NCBI RefSeq assembly: GCF_019578655.1
Contig: NC_063265.1
Span: forward strand, 11,132,501-11,196,500
Direction of reading: 5' to 3'
DNA length: 64,000 bases
Source: Ricinus communis
Taxonomy: Eukaryota; Streptophyta; Magnoliopsida; Malpighiales; Euphorbiaceae
Shown one piece after another: positions 1-11,228 of the stretch. Position 1 is the stretch's first letter. Each line of letters begins with the position of its first letter. A program made the translations under genes and the position numbers. A model generated the notes under the pieces. That model saw only the letters and a program-made list of their open reading frames with translations. It ran no database searches and was not told the origin of the DNA.

Positions 1-1137
1 AATGTATTCAGAGGAACTGTGGCTTGTTTGTAATAAATCATTTTTCTCGAGTGTCATTATTTTTGTCTGATTTCATTTCTTTTTCTTTATTGCAAAGAAA
101 AGATTGAATTTTTTATATTAAGTTTTGCAAACAGGAGAAATTGAGATGTGTTATAAGGTTTTAATATATAAATGTAAAGAATGGAACTGAAGGGAATTTA
201 GTTGGTTTTAGCCCCTTTTCCTTCTTTCGGTGATCTTTACATATAATAAATAAATATAAAATTCATCTTTCTCGACAACTTCCATTTTTTAGTTCAGTGA
301 TTCTAATATTTAAGAATTTGATAAAAAAATGAATTGATAACAAAAATTAATTTAAATTTGTTGTTGTAAAATTTCTTTTGACTTCAAATAAAAATAATTT
401 TAAAATAAAAAACTATATACTTTTGAGTTTATATTTAATATAAATATTTTGTATTATTTTATTTTCTAAAATATTAAATCTAAAAATTGTATATATTATA
501 TGTCTAGTTTACACTACATCAATCATTCCCAAAAAATTTATTACTAAATTCATTATATATCTTTATTTAGCCTATATATATATATATATATGTATATATT
601 AAATTACTATTGTTGTATGTATGTACATGATAATTGTCAAATTCTATGTCATGCACAATATTTTTTACTAGATCTTTCTTTTTATTTATAAATCATATAT
701 AAATTTTAATAAAAATATATATAAATAATTAAAAAATAAAACTCTTTTTAAATTAACAAATACTCTGTATTTATAAATTAATAAATTATTTATTTTCATT
801 CCTAATAGTATTATTTTATAGCCATTTTATCATATTTTAATAATAATTATTTTAAACTCTTTGAGTACAAGAAAATATTTAATAATACTAATGCAAATAC
901 ATATAAATAGGAGTGCGGACATTTCTTTTAGACATGGATAGGGACATAGCATTGCCCCTACCAATATGTTACCCATTGCCATCTATCTCTGCTGAAAAGA
1001 TTCACTTCACGGCGGACACAGGCGGCAAAGAGTCTTCCTTCTACCTCCTCTAATTATTCTTCACCTCCCTCTATCCGAAACAGACTATCTGTCATCTCAT
1101 AACAAGAGGAAAGGAAAGAAAAACACACATAAAAGAT
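1..1137. other. AT-rich intergenic DNA and AKR1 promoter
   Basis: No coding exon is supported here. The stretch is strongly AT-rich and has a short TA run near 575-592. The first ~250 bases could be the 3' flank of a gene outside the window, but nothing proves it. A TATA-like TATAAATA at 902-909 lies about 230 bases upstream of the AKR1 start codon and is the best core-promoter candidate. The ~200 bases before the ATG become less AT-rich, as expected of a 5' UTR. Confidence 0.5.
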
Positions 1138-3710
1138 ATGTCAGAGGAACAAGGAATTGTAGTTCCGAGAATAAAACTGGGTAATCAAGGATTTGAGGTA
1201 AATAACCATTTTATATTACTGGTTCTGTGTGTTTTTTTTTCTTTTTCAAGAGGTAATTAAAATCAAAGAGGAACATCAATACAAAATAAGAGTTTGAAGC
1301 TCATTGGGAGCAGAAGAAATCCAAGCACAAGGAAGACTCCCAGCACAATGCTTATCAGCTAACCACCTGGCAATGCGATTGGCAGTCTTAGAGACAAGCT
1401 TAAAACCAACACCCAAAAAGCTTGAGAGTGATTCTTTAAATTTATAATTACTTGCACAGTGTGAATGAAATCCTTCTTTTTTTTTATCTTGCATTCATCA
1501 GAAAAATGTTAATAGTACCTCTTTATGGTCCATGTCTTTCAAATCTTTAACCTGTTAGTTTCCTTGGCACTCTTTTTGCGTGTGTATATCTTGATAATTC
1601 GTTATGGTTATTAAATTGGCAAGTATGATCTTTCTACTTCTTTTAGGCTAATCCCACTGGATTATTCATTAATTAGAATTTTTAGTCGGTGATCAAGACC
1701 CAGATATCAGAATAAATTTATCATGTCTATTTCTTCGAGAAGTTAAGATATACTAATGAAGGGGCTTGCATTTATGTTCTCATTCTTTTGTCTGGTATAA
1801 ATTGGATTTTCAGGTCTCAGAGTTAGGCTTCGGATGTGGGGGGCTTAGTGGTATGTACAATGCTCCTGTCTCTGACGAGGTTGGCTTTTCAATCATCAAG
1901 GAAGCATTTAATAGAGGAATTACATTTTTTGACACGGCTGACGCTTATGGACCTCACACTAATGAGGTCTTGGTTGGGAAGGTAAGTGTCCAAATGTTTC
2001 TTCTGTTTAAGGTTTTGTTCCGATTCTTTTGATTTTAAAGTTCTGGCTGGTTGCAAAATTAGTGGGACATTTTGTATGATTATTGCTCATCTAATAAAAC
2101 TTCTGCAATATAGCTTTGTTTCAATCTTGAAATAGCAATTGTAGTCCAGGATTCATTTGTGGCCTGAAACAGTAGAGTTTTATCATCATCTATGGTAAAC
2201 AATCAAAACAAAATATATAACTGACAGGCCGCTGAGTCTAGAAATAGTGGGAACAGTAAACATAAAGCCAGAAATATGTTGCTTCAGCATGCAGTTAAGG
2301 CAGAGGAAATGTAAATTGTGTTGTGGCATCAAGTTTTATTTATGTTAATCAATTTATGAACTAGAGTGTATGATACTCATGTCTTGCAGGCACTAAAGCA
2401 ATTGCCTAGAGAAAAGATCCAGTTGGCTACGAAATTCGGTATTGTTGTCAACAAAACTGATTTTGGAAATGCTTCAGTTAATGGTAAACCAGAATATGTT
2501 CGTGCATGCTGTGAGGCTAGCCTAAAGCGTCTGGATGTGGAATATATTGATCTCTACTATCAACATCGTATTGACACTTCAGTACCAATAGAGGAAACTG
2601 TGTGGCTACCTTTCTGTTGCTCTTATTTCAGAAACACTTCAAATTGATGGCATGTGCCATTTCTTTTGAATGAAAACCTATTGATCAATACTTGTTGAAT
2701 TTTGGGTTGACAGATGGGAGAGCTTAAGAAGCTAGTGGAAGAAGGAAAAATTAAGTACATTGGATTATCTGAAGCAAGTCCTGACACAATAAGGAGAGCA
2801 CATGCAATTCATCCCATCACTGCAGTACAGATGGAATGGTCACTCTGGACTCGTGACATTGAAGAAGAAGTAATCCCACTTTGCAGGTATACTGGCGCTT
2901 TATGCAGAATGTAGAACAACTTCCTGTTGATTTTTCCAAGATATAAGTGCACGATTTTGCTTTGAATTCATTTATATTAACTTTGGATATCTAGTAACAT
3001 CTTCTACTAGCTGGTATGAGGGCATTTGACTCTGGAAAAACCATGCAGGGAACTTGGAATTGCAGTAGTGGCATATAGCCCTCTTGGTCGAGGCTTTTTT
3101 GGCGGAAGAGCAGTTGTGGAAAGTTTGCCTTCAGATACTATACTGGTTTAGATACTTCTATTAATCAGTTATTCACTAGTCCTGACAATAAAATCTTGCT
3201 CTAAAATATATTTACATGTTAATACTAGTTTCTTGTAACTCTGTCTTATTTCAGAAATCACATCCAAGGTTCACAGAAGAAAATATTGAAAAGAACAAGG
3301 TATTTTACACTCGAGTAGAAAATCTGGCTAAAAGATATGGATGTACTCCTGCTCAGCTTGCCCTGGCTTGGGTTCTTAATCAAGGGGACGATGTGGTTCC
3401 CATCCCTGGTGAGTCAAATGCTTCTTAAGCACTCCAATTCAGATAAATGTAACAAAATTCCACTCTGCTTTGTGCTTTCTTAATCTTTCTTAATCTTTCT
3501 TCTTGTTGAATTTCATTAGGGACAACGAAGGTGAAAAATCTGATAGACAATATTGAAGCATTGAGAATCAAGCTAACGGAAGATGAGCTAAAGGAGATCT
3601 CTGATGCTGTCCCAATCAATGAAGTTGCTGGAATTAGATCTTTCAACTATAAGCAGACCTTTAAGTTTGCTAATACACCACTACCTAAAAATGCCTACCA
3701 GACCTTATAA
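1138..3710 (+). CDS. AKR1: aldo-keto reductase, auxin-induced PCNT115 type
   Basis: NADPH-dependent cytosolic aldo-keto reductase that reduces aldehydes or ketones; the exact substrate cannot be read from sequence. The model has seven exons: 1138-1197, 1814-1981, 2390-2599, 2714-2886, 3049-3145, 3255-3408 and 3520-3710. All introns are GT-AG, giving 350 residues, the usual family length. The catalytic tetrad is visible: Asp60 and Tyr65 ([14 protein letters not shown]), Lys91 (LATKFG) and His135 (YYQHR). [15 protein letters not shown] and the C-terminal [11 protein letters not shown] cofactor region are present. The start is the ATG giving MSEEQG, matching the other copies. It is first in a same-strand array and nearly identical to AKR2 in exons 3-6. 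Intron 1 carries a transposon-derived fragment. The family includes Arabidopsis At1g60710-type enzymes and perakine reductase. Confidence 0.93.
1276..1494 (-). pseudogene. Fragment of RNase H-like (retroelement-type) domain in AKR1 intron 1
   Basis: A 72-codon minus-strand frame lies inside intron 1 of AKR1. Its C-terminal half ([12 protein letters not shown], then [13 protein letters not shown]) resembles the end of the plant RVT_3/RNase H-like domain, where NRVAHxLA is followed by PxxWxxxPPxEL. The AKR2 intron 1 aligns on both sides (around 'aaatgttaata' and 'atccatg') but lacks this block. It therefore looks like an insertion of roughly 240 bases after the duplication. No promoter or catalytic acidic residues are included, so it is most likely a dead fragment. 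The assignment rests on remembered family patterns. Confidence 0.5.
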
Positions 3711-4630
3711 AATTCTTTTCTCTTTCACATCTATCTTGCATGATGAACACGAGCTATGTTTTTTTTGTTTTTAATACAACAAGAATTATTATTTATTATT
3801 TAAAAGAATAAAAAGTAAAATTAATTGTTAGAAGAGAATCAAAAGAATTGCAAGAGTAGATGAAATTGAGGAGTCAGCTCATATTTGTCTGTGATCGGAA
3901 AGAAGATGAACACGGTTGCAAAGATGAAGCCCTCTATGGAAGAAACCCAATACTACACTGCCAAACAACCAAAGCATCATTCCTCGAAGCTCTGAAAGTT
4001 TTTTCTTTCTCAAAGTATCATCACAGTAAGTTGAGTTGAGTTGAGTTTGATAACAACAACCGCGGCAGCAATGAATATATCTCATAATCTAACATCAATA
4101 ATCATAAAGGAAAGAGAAAAGAAGGTGATAATGGAGAATAAGTAAAGTTCAGGAGACAGGAGTGGCGACATCATCAGCTCCATCTGCCTATCTGAGAGCA
4201 AAGCCTCATTCTAGAATTAATATCATTTTTACAATTACACCCTAAATATTGCGTAATTTCTTTTTATGGGTATTGATGGCAGATAGAGGATCTAAGAGCG
4301 GTGTCTAATGTCTAGAATCGAAAGGAGCTTATTTCTAGTAGTTGCCCACCTTCAGGTAGCCGGAAATGATTGAATGGAAGCCATATATAATATCCAGAAT
4401 CGTCTATTTTGAGTTTCGCAACCACCATCAACTCTTTTTCTTGGCAAGGGATTTCTCTTTTTGGTAAGGCCATTGTTGCAACTCTTTAATGAAACCGAGA
4501 TAACAGTAGTAACTTTGGCATTAATTCTTGCTTTATGGTAGCTGAAGGATGGAATTTCAGAAACTGAAATTTTGTTTTTCTTCTAAAAAAATTGGGGTTG
4601 CGGGTTCTTCCGTTCTTCTTTCTTTCTGAT

Positions 4631-4724
4631 GTTGCTGACATGTGGTAATGCGTCAGTGAATTCACTAGAGGTATCTCTAGATTCTCTACTAGATTACGTG
4701 TTGCTGACATGTGGTCATGCGTCA
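4631..4724. promoter_or_regulatory. Two 25-bp direct repeats upstream of AKR2
   Basis: The motif GTTGCTGACATGTGG-N-ATGCGTCA occurs at 4631-4655 and again at 4700-4724 with one mismatch, 69 bases apart. Each copy holds CATGTG (an E-box of the MYC type) and GCGTCA, the reverse of TGACGC, which contains the TGACG core bound by TGA-type bZIP factors. Both lie just upstream of the AKR2 TATA box. A regulatory role is inferred. Confidence 0.5.
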
Positions 4725-4745
4725 CAAGGGATACGATTTCTCAAT

Positions 4746-4753
4746 ATATATAA
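4746..4753 (+). promoter_or_regulatory. TATA box of AKR2
   Basis: TATATAAA lies 66 bases before the AKR2 start codon. This leaves room for a short 5' UTR and fits plant core promoter spacing. Confidence 0.55.
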
Positions 4754-4818
4754 ACGATAAAAGAATCAGTAGGAGCATACTAACAAGAGGAAAGGAAAGA
4801 AGATCACAGATCAAAGAT

Positions 4819-7597
4819 ATGGCAGAGGAACAAGGATTTGTAGTTCCAAGAGTGAAACTGGGTAATCGAGGATTTGAGGTAAACCAAAATATCTATAATT
4901 CCTTGTCTTTCCTTCTTCTGCACTTTTAATTTCTTCACCTCATTTATTAATGTTATTGATCAAGATTCCGAGTAACTAACTAATTGCATAATACCCTTAA
5001 TAATCTTTTATCTATCAGGGAAATGTTAATACTAGTCGTTATGATCCATGTTATCTTTCATATTTTCAACCTGTTAGTTTCCTTTTGCCTTTTCTTCTTT
5101 TTTGTTTATACGTTATTAATCTTTATGGTTACTCATTTGGCAACTGTGATATTTTTACTTCTTTGTGGGTTACTTCTACGGGATTATTCAGTTATTAGAA
5201 TTAAGACCCAGATATAGAATACCAATTTTTCCCCCCAAAATTTAAGATAGCAGAAGCACATAACATTTAACTCCATGGAAAAGCTTATACCAGTGATTTG
5301 TGCTCAATATGTTAGTTGAAATTCCTCACTTTGTGAAAGTATGTGGATGACCTCCTATGAATCATATGTAAAGCAAAGGAAAACAAAGGATAGCAAGTTT
5401 TTCCCCATTTATGCACTCAGTTATAGTCACCAGCCTATCCTCAAATGATAACGACACCTGGCTATTTATGAGAAAACAAGAATCAAAGCATCTTTGCAAG
5501 GGAAACTTGCATTTACGTTCTCATAATTCTGTTGTCTGATATAAATCTGACTTTCAGGTGTCAAAGTTAGGCTTTGGATGTATGGGGCTTACTGGCACGT
5601 ACAGTGCTCCTGTCCCTGAAGAAGTTGGCATTTCAATCATTCAGGAAGCATTCAAAAGAGGAATTACATTTCTCGACACAGCTGACGTTTATGGACCTCA
5701 CACTAATGAAGTCTTAGTTGGGAAGGCAAGCTTCCAACTGTTTCTTCTGTTTAAAGTTTCTGTCTGACTCTTTTGATTTCAATGATTTGGATGGTTGCAA
5801 AGAAACATATACTGCATTATGTTTGATTATTTCTAAATGTGGAAAAGGTGCCAAAAGATTTCAATCTTTGCTTGGCATCATCAAGCTACCCAAGGTGTTG
5901 CTTCTGAAAAGGTTGTGCTCATCTAATAGAACTTTTGAAATATACCAATGGTTCCATCTTGAAATATGAATTGCAATCATGGGTTCATTTGTGGCCTGAA
6001 ACACTATAGTTTTATCATTATAGTACTTAATATGTTATTGACAGGCAGGTCTGTCTAGAAATAGTGGAAACAATATACACAAGCTAGAAATATGTTGCTT
6101 CAGCATGTGCTTAAAGTAGAAGGAATGTAGTTTGACATAAAACATCAAGTTTTATTTATGTTGTTAATCAGTGTATGAACTGCTAGTCTATGATACTCGT
6201 GTTTGCAGGCACTAAAGCAATTGCCTAGAGAAAAGATCCAGTTAGCTACGAAATTTGGTATTGTTATCAATAAATCTGATTTTGGAAGCGCTTCAATTGA
6301 TGGCAGACCAGAATATGTTCGTGCATGCTGTGAGGCTAGTCTAAAGCGTCTGGATGTGGAATATATTGATCTCTACTATCAACATCGCATCGACACTTCA
6401 GTACCAATTGAGGAAACTGTATGGCCACTGTTTTATTCCCTTATTTTAGATACACTTCAAATTGATGATATATGCCATCCCTTTCGAATGAATAATTTAC
6501 TGATCTTCTTAATCATAATCTTATTAATTTTTGAGTTGACAGATGGGAGAGCTTAAGAAACTAGTGGAAGAAGGTAAAATTAAGTACATTGGATTATCTG
6601 AAGCAAGTCCTGATACAATAAGGAGAGCACATGCAATTCATCCAATCACTGCAGTGCAGATGGAATGGTCACTTTGGACTCGTGACATTGAAGAAGAAAT
6701 AATCCCACTTTGCAGGTATATCTACCTGTGTGATCTCTGAGTATAAAAATAAGATGTAAAATGGTATCCAGGATGTAGAACAAATTCCTGTTGAATTTTC
6801 CAAGATATAAGTGTATGATTTGTTTTGTATTCCGTTCATTTTAACTTTGGATATCTAGCAACATTTTATACTAGGTACTAGGGCATTTTTCTGACTGGAA
6901 GCTATGCAGGGAACTTGGAATTGCAGTAGTGGCATATAGCCCTCTTGGTCGAGGCTTTTTTGGTGGAAGAGCAGTTGTGGAAAGTTTGCCTTCAGAGACT
7001 AAACTGGTATAGACGTTGATTAAGTAGTTATTTACTAGTGCTGAAAGTTGAATCTTACACTAAATTATTTCATCTGTTAATACTAGTTTCTTATAGCTTA
7101 TTTAAGAGTATGCTTAGTAACTAACTGTGCACTTTGTCTTATTTTAGAAATCACATCCAAGGTTCACAGAAGAAAATATTGAAAAGAACAAGGTACTTTA
7201 CACTCGAGTGGAAAATTTGGCTAAAAGATATGGATGTACTCCTGCTCAGCTTGCCCTGGCTTGGGTTCTTAATCAAGGGGATGATGTGGTTCCCATCCCT
7301 GGTGAGTCAAATGCTTCTTATACTCCATATTTTCTGAAGCACTCTTAACTTAGATTGATGTAACAAATTCCAGTCTGGGTCCTGCTTTCCTAATTTTCTT
7401 CTTGGTGAATTTTATTAGGGACAACGAAGGTGAAAAATCTGATAGACAATAGGGAAGCATTGAGAATCAAGCTAACCAAAGATGAGCTGAAGGAGATCTC
7501 TGATGCTGTCCCAGTCAATGAAGTAGCTGGAGTTAGATCTTTCAACTACAAGCAGACCTTTAAGTTTGCCAATACACCACTGCCCAAAAATGCCTAA
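4819..7597 (+). CDS. AKR2: aldo-keto reductase, auxin-induced PCNT115 type
   Basis: Second intact reductase of the array. It has seven exons: 4819-4878, 5558-5725, 6209-6418, 6543-6715, 6910-7006, 7148-7301 and 7419-7597, coding for 346 residues. Exon sizes equal those of AKR1 except the last. The tetrad is kept: Asp60, Tyr65 ([14 protein letters not shown]), Lys91 and His135. The protein starts MAEEQG and ends PLPKNA, four residues shorter than AKR1. Exons 4-6 differ from AKR1 at only a few positions, so the pair is a recent tandem duplicate or has undergone gene conversion. Intron 2 starts with GC (GGGAAG|gcaagc) instead of GT, whereas AKR1, AKR3 and AKR4 have GT there. Product and cofactor use are as for AKR1; substrate unknown. 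Confidence 0.93.
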
Positions 7598-8569
7598 GCA
7601 GCAAACTGAACAATTATGGATGAGATGAATTTGCTTTTGAATTGAATATTGTGGTGAAAAGCTGAAAATGTAACAAACAATAGTAGCTGCATTGTTGATT
7701 ATTGAATTCAGCGAGGTGCTGTTCCTGTAATCATGTGGCAAATTTGATAATTTCATTGGCAGCATACTGTCACAATTTCTGTATTATTGTTGATGAGGTA
7801 ATTCTATCTGTTAAGAGACTAGTTCAACTATGATTTATGCTTTTGTGGATTTGAATGAAGTAAAACAGAGATAATGGAAAAAAAAGCCATAAATAAGCAT
7901 CCGCTTCAATTCTTTTCCAATTTATGTAAAATATAAATAATTTTTCTTTAGTGAATAATATATAAATCAATTGAGTTATCTTTTTATAAACTTAATTATC
8001 TTATTTTATATTTATTTTTTGACTTTTTGTTTTTAGTTGAGCTTATTACTTTCCTGATCAAATAATAAAAGAATATCTGAATTATAATTTTTTTTTTTGT
8101 ATAAAATACACGTTAGATCATTTAAATAATAGTAAGATAAAAATAAATTAACTAAGACATTACATAATATACCGTTCATTGGAATTTGCTCAACCAAGTT
8201 GAACCAAATTGACAGAAATAAATAATATTATAAATTAAATCTATCAAACTAAATCAACAAAAAATTTCACGGGTTTGTTGTTTAATGGAAATGAAAAATG
8301 TTCATGCGACATATGACTTATTTGAAATTGCTGTCAGTATTTAGAAAAAAAAGAAAGACAGATTTATAATTTTTTTAATTTTAATAGATTAATTTTCTTT
8401 CAATTTTTTATATACTGTTCTTCTAAAAAGTATTTTGAAATTTCTTCAAATCTTTTTTTTTAAAAGCCCTTTGAACACCAATGTCAGAAGAAAGAGCAAT
8501 CTTGAAAGGACAGCCACACAAATCCTCTCTTCCACACTTAAACCATATCCCTCGACCCAGATCAAAGAC
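7598..8569. other. Intergenic DNA between AKR2 and AKR3
   Basis: AKR2 3' flank followed by AT-rich sequence without a supported gene. The last ~120 bases before the AKR3 start are less AT-rich and end in the same ATCAAAGAxATG context seen before AKR2, so they are the homologous 5' UTR. Confidence 0.5.
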
Positions 8570-11228
8570 ATGGCAGAGGAACAAGGATTTGTAATTCCAA
8601 GAGTTAAGCTTGGTAATCAAGGATTAGAGGTATAGAAATCATTCCAGTATTGCATACCCATTTGTTAAGTTTTTATTGTTGATCAGAAAATGTTGTTTTC
8701 TTACTTCAATTGTAGTGTTTAAGTTAATCTTTTCTATATAGTACCGGGAGAATCTTTACACTGTCTGGTACTGTTCTGTTTTATATCCTCTAATATCTGG
8801 TGGTTTTGCTTTTGCCTTTCTTCGCATAAAGTTTGTCTCTTTCTAGTATGTAGTAGGTTAATTCAAGTGGATATATTAGCCAATTAACAATAGCCATTTT
8901 GTTGGTGAGGGAAAACAATTCTTTACTTGTCTGTACACACACTTCTATTCATTAAATTATAACGCTCTATTAAGGAAGCAAAACAATGTAGCTGAGGGGA
9001 TTATAGCTCAAATGGTAGCAGTGTGCATTCAGTCTTCTTATTCTTCTGTGTGATATAATGTTGGTGGCTACTTTCAGGTTTCAAAGGTAGGATTTGGACG
9101 TATGGGGCTTAGTGTTATGTACAATGCTCCTGTCCCAGACGAGGTTGGCATTTCAATCATCAAGGAAGCATTCAAGAGAGGAATTACATTTTTTGACACA
9201 GCTGATGTCTATAGACATTGCACCAATGAAATTTTGGTTGGGAAGGTATATGCCAAAATGTTTATACTTTTATGTTGGTCGCAAGTTAACAAGTACTTTA
9301 TATATAATCACAAATAAAGTGAGGCAAAAATCTTATCTCCACTTGTTCTAAGGAAGATAACCCATGAACTGCTTCCTATTTATATTGGAAATTTCTGGAC
9401 TATTTTCTTTCTTGGTTAAGGTGAAGGTTACCCTTTCCGCTTTTGTTCTTATAGACTATACTTTGACCTGGACATCATTTATGTAGATGCTAGCAACTGT
9501 TAAGGGTACACTCAATTGTTGAACACCAAAATCATATTGCATTATATCTCTCTGTTAAAGGTAAGACCTGCTTTAATTTCCATTTTTTCAAGGGTCAGGG
9601 CTTTCTAGCAGTGGGTAAGGGAAGTTTCCCATGTCCGGGATTTTCTGAAATACGGAACATATCCAACTTGAAAGTACTCATGGGTTCATTTGTGGGCTGA
9701 AAGTTAGAAATTCATGACAAGAATGGAACAGTGAGCTGAAAGGGCAGGCTTTCATTTGCACGTGTTCTTCTGATAATTTAACATGGTGATGAATGTAAAC
9801 ATAGAACAAGAATTAAATTCTCTGCTATGCAACTAAAGATGTTGAAATATACCTTAATATACTATCAAGTGTTATTCTCATTTATGTACTACATTTATAG
9901 GTGTACTATGCTTTTTGTGTTGCAGGCGCTAAAGCAATTGCCTAGAGAGAATATCCAGTTGGCTACAAAATTTGGTATTTCTGCCAAGAATTTCAATTTT
10001 AGGAATGTTTCAATTAACAGTAGTCCTCAATATGTTCGTGAATGCTCGTCTTGATGTGGAATACATTGATCTCTACTATCAACACTGTGTCGACACCTCA
10101 GTACCAATGGAGGAAACTGTATGTCCAACATGCACCCTTTCGTTTGGAGGAAAGTATATGGGTTATTTTAATCCATCTAAAAAATTTTGTGTTGGCAGAT
10201 GGGAGAGCTTAAGAAATTAGTGGAAGAAGGAAAAATTAAGTACATTGGATTATCTGAAGCAAGTCTTGACACAATAAAGAGGGCACATGCATTTCATCCT
10301 ATCACTGCTGTGCAAATGGAATGGTCCCTTTGGACTCGTGATATTGAGGAAGATGTAATCCGACTTTTCAGGTATCTCTACTTGTGTGATTTCCTAGTAT
10401 AAATTGACTATATTGGGTTCCTTTCCAAAATTATAATAATTTCTTATTCAGTTTTCCAATAAATCTGCTAATTGTTTGCTTGATTTTTATCTTTTACACT
10501 TTTCTTTTTCTCATAAATATTTCACGTGGGCTTCTGAATCTGCAAAACATGCAGGGAACTTGGAATTGCAATTCTGTATAGCCCGCTTGGTCGGGGTTTT
10601 TTGGTGGCAAAGCAGTTCTGGAAAGTCTGTCTTCAGAGACTATACTGGTAAGAAAGTAATATTAGTATTCTGTAGTTCTCTTGAATATTGAATTTCAGTT
10701 TTGAGTTTATTTTTGTGCTAAAACTGGTTTCTTGTTGTTTGTATGAGTGAAGATGCTGGCTGACCTGCCTTATCTTGTTTTAGAAATCACATCCAAGATT
10801 TGCAGGTGAAAATCTTGAAAAGAACAAGGTGCTCTATACTCGAATAAAAAATTTAGCTGACAAAATTGGGTGTTCCCCTGCTCATCTTGCCCTTGCATGG
10901 GTTCTCAATCAAGGGGATGTTGTTCCCATCCCTGGTGAGCTAACTTCTCGAGTTCTATGTGTTTGAGCTATCCAATTTAGACTGAAGTACTAATTCCTTG
11001 TGCATTGTTCATTGCTAATCTCCTTGAACTTCATTAATGACGACAAAGATTAAAAACTTGATCGACAATATCAACGCGTTGAGAATCAAGCTAACAAAAG
11101 ATGAGCTGAAGGAGATTTCTGATGCTGTCCCCGTCAATGAAGTAGCTGGAGTTAGATCTAACAATTTCCCACTTACCTATAAATTGGCTGACACGTCACT
11201 GCCTAAAAATGGACAAGCAGCAGCCTGA
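8570..11228 (+). pseudogene. AKR3: broken aldo-keto reductase copy
   Basis: All seven exon equivalents are recognisable: 8570-8629, 9078-9245, 9926-10118, 10199-10371, 10555-10647, 10784-10934 and about 11038-11228. Against AKR1/AKR2, exon 3 has lost 17 bases at about 10046 (193 instead of 210), which brings a TGA at 10052-10054 after ~119 codons. Exon 5 is 93 instead of 97 bases: one in-frame codon lost, plus a single base missing in the T-run near 10595. Exon 6 has lost one codon. The acceptor of the last intron has changed from AG to AA at 11036-11037. The conserved GPH after the catalytic Tyr has become RHC. It could at most encode a truncated protein with the Asp, Tyr and Lys of the tetrad but not the His. 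Transcription cannot be judged. Confidence 0.9.

Larger units (their letters stand above)
3711..4818. other. AKR1 3' flank and AKR2 promoter region
   Basis: An AATAAA at 3807-3812 could serve AKR1 polyadenylation. The rest holds no supported gene. A 68-codon minus-strand frame at 3879-4085 has no recognisable domain. Close to AKR2 are a repeated 25-base motif (4631-4655 and 4700-4724) and a TATA box (4746-4753), listed separately. Confidence 0.55.

Noticed and set aside
3879..4085. 68-codon minus-strand frame between AKR1 and AKR2
   Set aside because: No domain, no homologue recognised and no clear splice partners; treated as chance.
9004..9017. A-box-like TAGCTCAAATGG in AKR3 intron 1, resembling the 5' half of a tRNA
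   Set aside because: No B-box (GGTTCGANTCC) or closing acceptor stem lies downstream, so neither a tRNA nor a SINE can be supported.
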